Shown: piece after piece, positions 36,143-45,738 of the stretch
Position numbering within the stretch: the stretch's first letter is position 1
Layout of the letters: each line of letters opens with the position of its first letter
Assembly (NCBI GenBank): GCA_002163005.1
Contig: MAAF01000016.1
Coordinates: 1-61,804, forward strand
Direction: 5' to 3'
Origin: Colwellia psychrerythraea
Lineage (GTDB): Bacteria > Pseudomonadota > Gammaproteobacteria > Enterobacterales > Alteromonadaceae
Length of the DNA: 61,804 nucleotides
Made by a program: the position numbers and the translations under genes
Notes under the pieces: model-generated
Databases searched by the model: none
What the model was told of the DNA's origin: nothing
Seen by the model: only the letters and a program-made list of their open reading frames with translations

Positions 36143-37225
36143 ATGAGCTTAACAACATTACGAGAGAAGGTTTTAAACAAGCCTTACAGTGCCATGTTGA
36201 TCTTTAGTGATATAAATATCAGCTACCTTTCAACTTTTACCGGTCATGCAGCAACCATTTTATTGACCAGCAAAGGCAACTATTTACTGACCGATTATCG
36301 CTATTTTGAGCAAGCCAAAACACAAGCTAGCCACTTTAACGTTATTTGCCGCGATAGAGCCAATCAAAGTTTAGCTTCGCTCATTGAAGAGCTGTTATTT
36401 CAAGATGATTGTCAGAGCCTTGCTTTTGAAAGTGAACATATTAGCGTGATGCAATGGCAACAAATTCATCAACAGATCAGCCAATTAACGAAATTGAGAC
36501 AAATAGAACCCATAAGCGGCGCCATTGAAGCACTACGGTTTATTAAGTCGGCAAGCGAAATAGCTTCGATGGAGCAAGCAGCAAAAATAGCAGATACAGC
36601 ATTAGCGACCATGCTTAATTCAGTTAAAGTGGGTGTTACTGAACGAGAATTGGCTATTGAACTTGATTACCAAATGGCGAAACTTGGCTCAGAAGAAGTG
36701 TCTTTTGCCACCATTTTATTATTTGGTGAACGCAGTGCTTTGCCTCACGGTATTCCTTCAAACAAGCAACTAAAGCTTGGTGATATCATCTTAATTGATT
36801 TTGGAGCTGTGGTTAATGGTTATCGCTCAGATATGACGCGCACCTTTGTTTTTGGTCAAGCAAGTGCAGAGCAAAAACATATCTATCAATTGGTGAAATC
36901 AGCACAGCAAGCGGCAATTGATGAAGTTTCTGAGGGCGTTTTAGGCAGCCATTTATATCAGCAATCAGCCAACATATTGCTAAACAGTGAATATAAAAAA
37001 TACGCCGGAGAAGGTTTAGGACATGGGGTAGGTTTAGTGTTACATGAACAACCCTTCATTGGACCTGACTGTCATACCGCTATCGAGAAAGGCTGCGTTA
37101 TTACCATAGAACCGGGCATTTACATTCCTGGCTGGGGTGGTATACGCATAGAAGATGATGTGGTGTTAACTGATGAGGGTTTAAAAACACTCACTAAATC
37201 GTCTAAGGGCTTGATTGAACTCTAG
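36143..37225 (+). CDS. M24 family Xaa-Pro aminopeptidase/dipeptidase
   Basis: Cytosolic pita-bread metallopeptidase, 360 residues, that cleaves peptide bonds before proline or hydroxyproline. All five metal ligands are visible: D219, D230 (LIDFGAVVNGYRSDMTRTF), H294 (GHGVGLVLHE), E323 (TIEPGIYIPG) and E337 (RIEDDV). The N-terminal creatinase-like domain (about 1-125) is present. In this cluster it would release Hyp or Pro from imported peptides. AAGGA lies 7 nt before the ATG. 66 bp after the dehydratase and 42 bp before the reductase gene. Confidence 0.93.
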   Translation: MSLTTLREKVLNKPYSAMLIFSDINISYLSTFTGHAATILLTSKGNYLLTDYRYFEQAKTQASHFNVICRDRANQSLASLIEELLFQDDCQSLAFESEHISVMQWQQIHQQISQLTKLRQIEPISGAIEALRFIKSASEIASMEQAAKIADTALATMLNSVKVGVTERELAIELDYQMAKLGSEEVSFATILLFGERSALPHGIPSNKQLKLGDIILIDFGAVVNGYRSDMTRTFVFGQASAEQKHIYQLVKSAQQAAIDEVSEGVLGSHLYQQSANILLNSEYKKYAGEGLGHGVGLVLHEQPFIGPDCHTAIEKGCVITIEPGIYIPGWGGIRIEDDVVLTDEGLKTLTKSSKGLIEL

Positions 37226-37267
37226 CGAGTTTTGAGCCAAATACTACTTTACGAAAATGAGAGTTCC

Positions 37268-38218
37268 ATGAAAATTATTAGCGCCGAACAAGTCCACCAA
37301 AACCTAAACTTTGAAGAGTTAATCCCTTTACTAAAACATAGTTTTAGTCGCCCCTTTAGTATGCCGCAGCGTCAGGTTTATTCACTTGCACCTGAGCAAA
37401 GTGATAATCATGATGCGTTTGCCTTATTACCTTCATGGAATGAAGAAGTGATTGGTAATAAAGCTTTTACTTACTTTCCTGACAACGCACAAAAGCATGA
37501 TTTACCGGGTTTATTTTCTAAAATAATGCTGTTTAAACGCCAAACAGGGGAGCCATTAGCACTGGTTGATGGCACGAGTGTTACTTATTGGCGAACAGCG
37601 GCTATTTCAGCATTAGCCAGTCAGTTGCTTTCTAGAGAAGATAGCCAACATTTGATGTTATTTGGTACCGGTAACTTGGCAAGTTATTTAGTCAAAGCGC
37701 ATTTAACTGTGCGAGATATTAAGCAAGTTACCCTTTGGGGACGTAATGCTGAAAAAGTTGCAGCCTTGATTACAGATTTTAGTGCTTTGTATCCAGCCGT
37801 TACTTTTAAAGCCAGTATTAACGTGAATATTGAGGTAACAAGCGCTGATATTATTTGCTGTGCTACGGGGGCAAAAACACCTCTTTTTGATGGCAATAGC
37901 GTCAGTGCAGGTTGTCATATTGATTGCTTAGGTAACCACATGACTGATGCGCGTGAGTGCGATACAACAACAGTAACGCGCGCTAGGGTATATGTTGATA
38001 GTTTAACTAATACCTTAAACGAAGCGGGTGAATTACTCATTCCTATTGCAGAAGGTGCTTTTAACAAGGACGATATTGTTGGTGAATTGGCTGAACTGTG
38101 TAAAACGCCATCACTATTGCGTCAATCAAGCGATGAAATAACGCTATTTAAGTCGGTAGGCACAGCGATTAGTGATTTAGTTGCCGCTCATAGCGTGGTA
38201 GAAAAGTTAGCTGATTAA
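37268..38218 (+). CDS. Ornithine cyclodeaminase family, likely pyrroline-2-carboxylate reductase
   Basis: 316 residues from the ATG at 37268, with GAGAG 5 nt upstream; the longer frame from a TTG at 37232 lacks a ribosome binding site. Rossmann segment MLFGTGNLASYLVKAHL (about 130-146), Lys in GNKAFTYFPDN (substrate contact), ICCATGAKTPLFDG and GCHIDCLGNHMTDARECD complete the mu-crystallin/OCD pattern. With the T3LHyp dehydratase upstream it should reduce pyrroline-2-carboxylate to L-proline using NAD(P)H, as LhpI does. An ornithine cyclodeaminase activity would be the alternative. Confidence 0.88.
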   Translation: MKIISAEQVHQNLNFEELIPLLKHSFSRPFSMPQRQVYSLAPEQSDNHDAFALLPSWNEEVIGNKAFTYFPDNAQKHDLPGLFSKIMLFKRQTGEPLALVDGTSVTYWRTAAISALASQLLSREDSQHLMLFGTGNLASYLVKAHLTVRDIKQVTLWGRNAEKVAALITDFSALYPAVTFKASINVNIEVTSADIICCATGAKTPLFDGNSVSAGCHIDCLGNHMTDARECDTTTVTRARVYVDSLTNTLNEAGELLIPIAEGAFNKDDIVGELAELCKTPSLLRQSSDEITLFKSVGTAISDLVAAHSVVEKLAD

Positions 38219-38509
38219 TCTATGTAAGAAGCACCGCTTTTGCCATCAAATGTTGACGTAAATTTGCGGTGACAAACAACAGTTGATTCTAAGTTAATAT
38301 TTTAATAGCAGTAAAAAAACATAGAGCTGACGGTTCACTAATTTGTTTATGGTTTGTTTTTGCGCTTAGCTGAAGCTAGCTGTGATATTCACAAATATCC
38401 CGCTTCTCGCAAAAAGCTGACATAGTGGGAATTCAATTGTTATATGAAACATGTAAAGCATACGCATTTTTCAATAGGTCATGACTATCTATCTAATTTT
38501 GAAAGAAGG

Positions 38510-39249
38510 TTAAGGCAAAATTGTGATATTTTTATGCAATAAACTTTCATCTTGAAATCGCTTAAATCTTTTTTTGATAAATCCTTCATGATGCAATTTT
38601 GTTAAGGTATGACTTAATTGTTTAAGGTGATTTATATTTTTTATATGCAAGTAGTGAAGCTGTTAAAGGATAATTCCTTTAGTTTTTTGACATAAATTTG
38701 AGTATCAAACTTAATTTTTTTTAATATTTTAAAATTGACGTCATATGACACCATGACATCGATAAAACCTGCAGCCATAGCCCTGTAAAGGCTTATCTCT
38801 GTGTTAAATTCTCTACAATTAAGTTTTTGTTCTGTACAAAAAAATTTCGCATATTGAAACTGATGGAGATAACCAATAGTGGTATGTCGATAGGACTGAC
38901 AAAATTCGATCTTTTGACAAATAATTAATCCGTAAGCCTTGATTAACTCTGGATCTAATCTAATTAGATTTGGATCTTCATCACCTATATGTCTATACCT
39001 TGAAAACACAGCATCTAGTTTACCTTGTTGCAGCAAAATAGACTCTCGCTTCCTGGTTGTGTGTGAAAATTCCACTTTGTAATTTGCGTGTTCATATAAG
39101 TTTTTGATGAGATCTTTCATCAGTATTAAAGACTTTGTTTCTTCACTTGAACTGGTTGTATTGATTTTGAATGATGTGATTTCAGCTGCGTTAATATCAA
39201 CAACTAAAAACTGAATCAAGGCTAATAGAACAAGTACAACTCTTTGCAT
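38510..39249 (-). pseudogene. Frameshifted periplasmic binding protein (transporter substrate-binding type)
   Basis: The open frame from 39249 gives 202 residues (to 38641) with a signal peptide ending DINAAEI and a bacterial SBP family 3-like pattern: LIKNLYEHANYKVEF, LLQQGKLDAVFSRYRH, FIDVMVSYD. It stops early. In a different frame, coding continues without a stop from about 38655 to a TAA at 38510, reading LHYLHIKNINHLKQLSH through HHEGFIKKRFKRFQ, which is the helical C-terminus such proteins need. Total would be about 246 residues, the usual size. So one indel near 38650-38690 broke it, or a sequencing error is present. No transporter genes adjoin. Confidence 0.75.
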
Positions 39250-40154
39250 GCTTAAGCTAATAATTGATTTTTAGGTATATTCCACTTTAACAAAGAAAAA
39301 GCTACTGTCAACTTAATCAATTCTGCCTGCTTATAGGGATTTTGATGAAGGGTATAATAGTCTAATTAAGGGCTGAATCCTTATTTAAGTATTATGATAA
39401 TTATACCTAAAGCAGACGTTAAAATCAGACCCTAAACACTTTTACTTAGCGCACAGAAGAGTCCTTATTCATGTATTCAATAAGGTCAGCTATCGTATCT
39501 AAAAAGGCATTAGCTATTGGTTATTCTTTAGGGCAACTGCTAGCTAATAGACGACATTTCTGGCTATATTGGAAAGGCCAATAGCTGGCACAATTAGCCT
39601 GATAATTGCTTTAGTCTATAAATAAGAGATTTTTTTGAGATCTTGTGATGTAGGTACTTTTAAGTTTCTTTACAAGTCGATCTTTTTTAAGTTAAGCACA
39701 GCGACATTTGAGCTCATAATTTAATCCAGTCTTGTGATTGAGATTGAACTATAAGGCCAACACTAAACCCTACTAGTGGTGAGCCGATAAAGCACTTATT
39801 GTGGTTGTACGAAAATTATATTCAGTAAGACTCTATAATTAGAGGACTATATAGGATTATAAATAACTGATTAAAATTTACACTAATATATCTTTAATGT
39901 ACTTTGATAACTTGTCCAACAGTACTTCGTGATTAATGGATTCGTAATACGATTTTATATCGGTGCGAAAGACTATATTGTGGCATTAGTTAGCCTTTCT
40001 TATGAATCTTATTGTCTTAAATACTTGAGCTTTAGTACCTAAGTTTTAGAGAGCACTAACTAAAAAATCTGAGCGGCAGATAAAGATGCGATTCCATTAT
40101 TTTTCAATCAGTTAAATATTGCCTGCACAGTTACATGAAGTTCAGTGATAGATT
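39250..40154. other. Long intergenic region, no supported gene
   Basis: 905 bp with low coding appearance. A short open stretch (about 39456-39563, including SKKALAIGYSLGQLL) faintly recalls the C-terminal part of IS66-type transposases but has no frame long enough to support that. A degraded insertion or decayed gene is possible. No hairpin terminator is obvious after the response regulator. Confidence 0.35.
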
Positions 40155-40802
40155 TTAATTTTTAATAATGCCGTGTTTAACGGCATAACTAATTAGTTTT
40201 GCCAAGGAGTGGATCCCCAACTTGGTTTTCATGTTTCGTCTATGGGCTTCTACCGTTCTAAAACTTATGTTGAGAATTTTGGCTATTTCTTTACTGGTTT
40301 TACCTTTGGCAAGATAGGATAAAACCACTTGTTCTCGGGTGGTCAGTTTTTCACTTTCATTGGTATTAACAGGATTATCTAATAATAATTTTGCGATAGA
40401 GCTACTAAAATGAGTTTTGCCATTCGCTACCGCTTTAATGGCGTAATAAATTTCTTCAGAAGTTGTATCCTTTAATAAATACCCCACAGCACCAGCCTGA
40501 ATTGCACTTTTAACAAACTCGGGATTGCTATGCATACTCAAAATCAATACTTTTGTTTCTGGTAATTGCTCGGTGATAATCTCGGTAGCATCAATACCAT
40601 TCATGGTAGGCATGCTTATATCCATTAAGATAACGTCAGGTTTCAATTCAATTGCTTTATTAAGTGCATCACTCCCATCATCCGTTGATCCAACAATGAC
40701 TATGTCATCATAGAAAGATAAACACGCCTTCAAACCACCTTGAACCATCGGATGATCATCAACAATTTGTACCAATATTGGTGGTTGCGTTAAGTTACTC
40801 AT
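40155..40802 (-). CDS. LuxR/NarL-type response regulator
   Basis: 215 residues. Receiver domain (about 10-125) with acidic pocket D15/D16, phosphoacceptor D61 in VILMDISMPTMNG and Lys in YLLKDTT; LuxR-type helix-turn-helix at about 148-210 (LTTREQVVLSYLAKGKTSKEIAKIL through VEAHRRNMKTKLG). Start overlaps the kinase stop by 4 bp (ATGA), so the two are translationally coupled. The pair is divergent from dctP, and most likely controls the TRAP operon. Confidence 0.94.
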   Translation of the reverse strand: MSNLTQPPILVQIVDDHPMVQGGLKACLSFYDDIVIVGSTDDGSDALNKAIELKPDVILMDISMPTMNGIDATEIITEQLPETKVLILSMHSNPEFVKSAIQAGAVGYLLKDTTSEEIYYAIKAVANGKTHFSSSIAKLLLDNPVNTNESEKLTTREQVVLSYLAKGKTSKEIAKILNISFRTVEAHRRNMKTKLGIHSLAKLISYAVKHGIIKN

Positions 40803-42250
40803 AGGCCGAACTCAATATCACCGTTATTGTCATTGTTTTTTACTCTCGTTTGATTAAAGTAATTTTCAAAACTACATTTCGGAATTTTCGCAGTAATGGT
40901 TGTGCCCTTTGATGATGAAACAACGCTAAATTCCCCCAAATGGTATTCAACGCGTTCTGCTAAGTTTCTCAGACCAATGCCACAATCATTTATTTCACTC
41001 ACTAAATTTATATCAAATCCTTTACCATCATCAGCAATGATTAATGTTAACCAGTTCTTATCAAAACTTAAGCTAATTTCCACATGCTCTGCTTTTGCAT
41101 GTTTTTCAATGTTGATTAATGACTCTTGTACGATTCGATATAGCGTAGTGTTTATAAAGTCGGGCAGTAAATTTCTTGCTCGGGGTTTAAATACCTCAAT
41201 ACTTACACCAGTTCTATCAGAAAAGTCGGCCGATAACGTATCAATAGCAGCAGATAAACCGAGTTCATCTAATATTTGTGGGTGCATATGGTGAGAAATC
41301 CGACGAATTTCATCAATAGCGATAACTAAATTATCCTCTGCGTGCTGAAGCGGTTTTGGCACTTCTTGTACCGCTTTTGAAAGGTGCATTTTGGTTGCTT
41401 CTAATGAAAACTTTATTGACACTAAAATTTGAATGATGCCATCGTGAAGTTCACGGGCAATATGTCTGTTTTCATCTTCTTGAACATTAACAATGCGTTG
41501 TCCTAGCTCAGTAATTTTTTCATCTGTTTGTTTTTTCTGACGTAAATTTACGGTCACGCCAAACAAGAAAATAACAAAAATAGAAGAAAGAGCAAGAATC
41601 AAAATAATCTTTTTGGTTTTATTGATGTGCTCGTCTATTTCAAACTGTAATTGGCTTAATTGTAAATTGACATTATCAAGGTAAACACCTGTACCTATCA
41701 TCCATTTCCATTTTTCCAAATAAACAGAGTAACCTATCTTTTCAGATATTTTTTTATTTGATGGTTTAGTCCAAGGATAATGATAAAAGTCACCGCCCGC
41801 TTTGGCGTTACTAATAAGGATTTGAATAATTTTATTACCTTTACCATCCTCCAAATCCCACCAGTTTTTCCCAATTCTAAAAGGCTGTTTCGGGTGTGAT
41901 ATAGCATTACCTTTATCATCATAAACAAAGAAATAACCATCTTCACCATTGAATGTCATTTTATCTAATATGTTGGTTACTAACTTTTTGGCGACATAAT
42001 TATCGGGTTCTGACGTCTGATATAAATGATCAACGGCTAATACTGCCAACGCCGTATAGTTTTTAAGTTCTTGTTTTTTTTGTTCAACAAGAAAGTGCTC
42101 TAGCGTATCTAAACTCTGGTTGGATAATTCTCGATATTCATTAGTAACCAAAATGTAAGTGATAAGTGCGGTCAACAATACTTGAATAACTGCAATAAAA
42201 AGTAGCTTGATGGGTAATATCATACGTTTATTAGTCTTTATCATCGTCAT
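40799..42250 (-). CDS. Cache-domain sensor histidine kinase (HisKA_3)
   Basis: 483 residues. Helix 1 (about 12-34), a periplasmic single-Cache type sensor (about 36-205; DGYFFVYDDKGNAISHP and KNWWDLEDGKGNKIIQ), helix 2 (about 214-236), then the HisKA_3 domain with phosphorylatable H268 in IARELHDGIIQIL and a HATPase domain (about 365-465, ADDGKGFD and GIGLRNLAERVE). This is the NarX-like class that pairs with LuxR regulators. Cache domains of this sort sense small organic acids, which fits a TRAP transporter gene on the other side. AGGTAA before the ATG at 42250. Confidence 0.94.
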   Translation of the reverse strand: MTMIKTNKRMILPIKLLFIAVIQVLLTALITYILVTNEYRELSNQSLDTLEHFLVEQKKQELKNYTALAVLAVDHLYQTSEPDNYVAKKLVTNILDKMTFNGEDGYFFVYDDKGNAISHPKQPFRIGKNWWDLEDGKGNKIIQILISNAKAGGDFYHYPWTKPSNKKISEKIGYSVYLEKWKWMIGTGVYLDNVNLQLSQLQFEIDEHINKTKKIILILALSSIFVIFLFGVTVNLRQKKQTDEKITELGQRIVNVQEDENRHIARELHDGIIQILVSIKFSLEATKMHLSKAVQEVPKPLQHAEDNLVIAIDEIRRISHHMHPQILDELGLSAAIDTLSADFSDRTGVSIEVFKPRARNLLPDFINTTLYRIVQESLINIEKHAKAEHVEISLSFDKNWLTLIIADDGKGFDINLVSEINDCGIGLRNLAERVEYHLGEFSVVSSSKGTTITAKIPKCSFENYFNQTRVKNNDNNGDIEFGL

Positions 42251-42430
42251 TTTTACCTATCATTTCAAGTTTTAGCCTTGATAGCTATAACCAGTTGTAC
42301 CTAGGTATAACTACCTAGTCAAGTTAGGTATTCGTACGAATATTTTGTAATGCATAACCCTGTCATTCTTCTAACTATCAAAATAATCACAAACAAGTCT
42401 AACGACTTATTAATAAGATGGGGATGGAAA

Positions 42431-43507
42431 ATGAAAACAATAATTTTAAAACTAGCATTAATTACCGCTATCAGTTTTTCTACGTTTGCTAACGCAGATG
42501 ACGGGAAAAAATACCGCTGGAAATTAGCTGAAACATGGGGTCCTAATTTCCCAATATTTGGTGACGCCACTAAAAATATGGCCGCAATGGTTAAAAAAAT
42601 GTCTAACGGTCGCTTGATTATTCAAATTGATTCATCGAATAAACATAAGTCTGCATTAGGAATATTTGATTTTGTTAAACAAGGCCAATACCAAATGGGG
42701 CATTCTGCTTCGTACTATTGGAAAGGCAAGGACTTCAATACTATGTTTTTCACCACCATGCCTTTTGGTATGACCGCACCAGAACAGTACGCATGGTTCT
42801 ACTATGGTGGTGGTATGGAACTAATGAAAGAGGTTTATGATAAATACGGAATTATGTCATTTCCTGGTGGTAATACAGGTAATCAAATGGGTGGTTGGTT
42901 CAGAAAAGAAATCAATACCGTGGAAGATTTGAAAGGTTTGAAAATGCGCATCCCTGGTTTTGCGGGTGAAGTATTAGCGAAATTAGGTGCTAAGCCTACC
43001 AATATCCCTTCTGGTGAATTATATACAGCACTTGAGCGCAATACCATTGATGCACTGGAGTGGGTTGGACCATCACTTGATTTGCGTATGGGCTTTCACA
43101 AGATTGCACCTTTTTACTACACGGGTTGGCATGAGCCAGCTACTGAGTTGCAGTTTATGGTAAATGAAAAAGCGTTCAAATCGTTACCTGAAGATTTACA
43201 AAATATTTTGACCGTAGCGATGAAAGCAGCAGCATACGATATGTACGCTCAATCTATGCATGAAAGTGGCGTGAACTTAGCTAAATTACAAGATGATTAC
43301 CCTAACGTTAAAATTCGTTCATTCCCTAAAGCTGTCATGAGTAAAATTCAAGCAGCCAACGCTCAGTTGTTAAGTGAGTTTGCCAATAAAGACCCACTAA
43401 CTAAAAAGATCTTGCACTCGATTTATGATTATCAAGATCAAATCCGTCCTTGGACAAACTTTTCAGATCGCGCATATTTAGACAACTTTGATTCAAACTC
43501 GAATTAA
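42431..43507 (+). CDS. dctP: TRAP transporter substrate-binding protein, DctP/TakP-like
   Basis: Periplasmic binding protein of a TRAP uptake system. 358 residues from the ATG at 42431 (GGATGG upstream), with signal peptide ending TFANA; longer frames lack a signal. LKGLKMRIPGFAGEVLAKLGAKPTNIPSGELYTALERNTIDALEWVGPS (split here across about 145-195) carries the conserved carboxylate-binding Arg. The FPGGNTGNQMGGWF and HKIAPFYYTGWHEP segments resemble the TakP branch, which binds 2-oxo acids, so an organic or 2-oxo acid is the likely ligand. Hydroxyproline uptake by some TRAP systems is a possible alternative. A hairpin follows before dctQ. Confidence 0.9.
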   Translation: MKTIILKLALITAISFSTFANADDGKKYRWKLAETWGPNFPIFGDATKNMAAMVKKMSNGRLIIQIDSSNKHKSALGIFDFVKQGQYQMGHSASYYWKGKDFNTMFFTTMPFGMTAPEQYAWFYYGGGMELMKEVYDKYGIMSFPGGNTGNQMGGWFRKEINTVEDLKGLKMRIPGFAGEVLAKLGAKPTNIPSGELYTALERNTIDALEWVGPSLDLRMGFHKIAPFYYTGWHEPATELQFMVNEKAFKSLPEDLQNILTVAMKAAAYDMYAQSMHESGVNLAKLQDDYPNVKIRSFPKAVMSKIQAANAQLLSEFANKDPLTKKILHSIYDYQDQIRPWTNFSDRAYLDNFDSNSN

Positions 43508-43514
43508 TGATTCT

Positions 43515-43533
43515 AGGGGCATGGATAGCCCCT
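43515..43533 (+). terminator. Attenuator-like hairpin after dctP
   Basis: AGGGGC-atggata-GCCCCT eight bases after the dctP stop, with no T-run. It could let the binding protein be made in excess over the membrane subunits. Confidence 0.55.
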
Positions 43534-43535
43534 TA

Positions 43536-43692
43536 TACCAATCAGACTAACCAAGTGAGCTTTTTAAATGGTCTAAATATCCGATGACATCGTTGCTTTC
43601 AATCCCAATAGCCAGCTATTGCTCAGCCAAGCGCCTTGTTCTTGAAAATTTACCCTCATTAAAATTTGAACCATTAATTAATCTGATTGGTA
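43536..43692. repeat. MITE-like element, family C, inside the TRAP operon
   Basis: About 157 bp bounded by TACCAATCAGACTAA (left) and the complement of TACCAATCAGATTAA (right, 43678-43692). No coding content. It separates dctP from dctQM, where gene spacing in such operons is usually short, so it looks inserted. The ends share TACCAAT with family B. Confidence 0.72.
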
Positions 43693-43777
43693 TTACTTAG
43701 CTTCTAATAACGTATTTTTCACATGATTTTTAATCATACGCATGACCTCTCACCTCCTTTGAATAAAGGTTTAATAT

Positions 43778-44302
43778 ATGCAGTTTATCCTTAAATTATT
43801 TAAAAAAATTATTGATGCCGTAGGTAGTCTCTGCAGCATAATAATGATCCTTATGGTACTTAATGTTTTCTATGATGTTGTTTCTCGCTATTTCTTTAAT
43901 GACGTTAGCATTGGTATGCAAGAGCTTGAATGGCACCTTTTTGCAGCCATGTTTATGTTTGGTATTGGTTATACTTTAAAAGAAGATGGTCACGTTAGAG
44001 TCGATGTCTTTTACGATAAAATGTCTGAACATTCGCAAGCTATCATTAATATACTGGGCGCTATTTTCTTTGCCTTACCCATTACAGTGCTTGTTTTATA
44101 TTATGGCTCGGACTATGCCCTTGAAGCGTTTCAAATGGGTGAAGGAAGTCCAGATCCAGGCGGTTTACCTTATCGTTGGATAGTTCGTTCCATTATTCCA
44201 TTTTCATCTGCTTTTCTACTTTTATGTATTTTATACGTAACACTTAAAAATATTTTACTACTGAACACCCCTTCTCAAAGCAAGCAAGGACAACCATCAT
44301 GA
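43778..44302 (+). CDS. dctQ: TRAP transporter small permease
   Basis: 174 residues, four predicted helices, with the family pattern LNVFYDVVSRYFFN, IGMQELEWHLFAAMFMFGIGYTLKEDGHVRVDV (about 47-78) and GSPDPGGLPYRWIVRSIIP. Pairs with DctM in the inner membrane to take up the ligand delivered by DctP. AAAGG lies about 8 nt upstream. The stop overlaps the dctM start by 4 bp. Confidence 0.93.
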   Translation: MQFILKLFKKIIDAVGSLCSIIMILMVLNVFYDVVSRYFFNDVSIGMQELEWHLFAAMFMFGIGYTLKEDGHVRVDVFYDKMSEHSQAIINILGAIFFALPITVLVLYYGSDYALEAFQMGEGSPDPGGLPYRWIVRSIIPFSSAFLLLCILYVTLKNILLLNTPSQSKQGQPS

Positions 44303-45579
44303 TAGGTTTAATTCTTTTTGCTATTGCCTTAGTTTTTTTGTTTTTCGGTTATTCGGTCGCTTTCACCTTTGCTGGTATTTCGGTAATCGTTGGCGTATTA
44401 ACCTTAGGGGTCGATTTATTTGCATTTATGCCCTATCGCATTATGAGCATCATGGAAAATACCATCTTAATGGCCATTCCTATGTTTGTATTTATGGGCA
44501 TAGTTTTACAAAAAACTGGCTTAGCTGAACGCTTACTTGAGTCATCAGCAAAACTTTTCGGCACTATTCCTGGTGGTCTTGCTATTTCAACCATTATTGT
44601 TGGGGCTTTATTGGCCGCATCAACGGGTGTTGTCGGTGCTAGTGTGGTTGCAATGGGCGTCATTTCTTTGCCGGTAATGTTAAAAAATAATTATCACCAA
44701 CCTACAGCCGCTGGGGTTATTTGTGCTTCAGGAACTTTAGGGCAAATTATTCCACCATCCATCATTTTAATTATTCTCGGTGATGTAATGGGCGTGCCGG
44801 TAGGTGATTTATTTAAAGCGGCCGTTGTTCCTGGATTTTTACTGATTCTTGGATACACAGTTTATATTTTGATTTTGGGAAAATTTAAACCAGAATACTG
44901 TCCTGCTATGGTGGTGACTGAAAACAAAAGAGACTTATTGATACAAGCGGCAAAAGATATTGTTCCACCACTCATTCTCATATTATCAGTATTGGGTTCT
45001 ATCTTTTCAGGTATTGCCACACCAACTGAATCTGCTTCAATAGGCGCTGTTGGCGCTATGGTTTTAGCTAAGTTTTATGGTTCTTTTTCATTTAAAAATA
45101 TCAATGAAATATCCCTTGAAACAGTCAAAGTTACTTCAATGATTTTTGCCGTGTTAATAGGTGCAACAGCATTTTCTATGGTGTTTAGCTATTCAGGTAG
45201 TGAGTATTTAATTGAAGAGTTTTTCTTAGATTTACCCGGTGATAAGTGGACCTTCTTGATAATTGCCATGGTTGCCATATTGGTTCTAGGTTTCTTTATC
45301 GATTTTATTGAAATTGCATTTTTAGTTGTGCCTATTCTAACGCCAGTCGCTATTGCTTTTAATATTGATTTAGTTTGGTTTGCTGTGCTTATCTCAATGA
45401 ACCTACAAACTTCATTTTTAACTCCCCCCTTTGGATTTAGTCTATTTTACCTCAAAGGTGTTGCCCCTAAAGGTTTCAAAACCACCACAATTTATAAAGG
45501 TGTTATCCCTTTTATTTTAATTCAAATTACCGTGCTGTTATTGGTACTACTGTTTCCAGAACAGTTGATCTTTTTTTAA
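44299..45579 (+). CDS. dctM: TRAP transporter large permease
   Basis: 426 residues, about 12 helices in two repeats, with TRAP-type signatures: MAIPMFVFMGIVLQKTGLA (about 55-73), ASGTLGQIIPPSIILIILGDVMGVPVGDLF (about 144-173) and TPTESASIGAVGAMV. The Na+-coupled ion-translocating subunit of the family. DctM-like ending NLQTSFLTPPFGFSLFYLKGVAP. Cotranslated with dctQ by 4-bp overlap. Confidence 0.95.
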   Translation: MIGLILFAIALVFLFFGYSVAFTFAGISVIVGVLTLGVDLFAFMPYRIMSIMENTILMAIPMFVFMGIVLQKTGLAERLLESSAKLFGTIPGGLAISTIIVGALLAASTGVVGASVVAMGVISLPVMLKNNYHQPTAAGVICASGTLGQIIPPSIILIILGDVMGVPVGDLFKAAVVPGFLLILGYTVYILILGKFKPEYCPAMVVTENKRDLLIQAAKDIVPPLILILSVLGSIFSGIATPTESASIGAVGAMVLAKFYGSFSFKNINEISLETVKVTSMIFAVLIGATAFSMVFSYSGSEYLIEEFFLDLPGDKWTFLIIAMVAILVLGFFIDFIEIAFLVVPILTPVAIAFNIDLVWFAVLISMNLQTSFLTPPFGFSLFYLKGVAPKGFKTTTIYKGVIPFILIQITVLLLVLLFPEQLIFF

Positions 45580-45738
45580 CACAATCACTTGTGTCGAAAA
45601 TATAGGGAAAGCTTGACCATTACTAGGGGAATTTTGCAGTACTAGTTAATGGTCATCTGTTAATGGAATAACAATAATAAAACCTGACCGAAAAATAAAA
45701 TTAATACCTATGGTCATAATTTAATAGAGGAAAGTAAC

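Noticed and set aside
39456..39566. Possible IS66 transposase remnant (SKKALAIGYSLGQLL)
   Set aside because: Only about 15 residues show a vague similarity; no terminal repeats or second piece were found.
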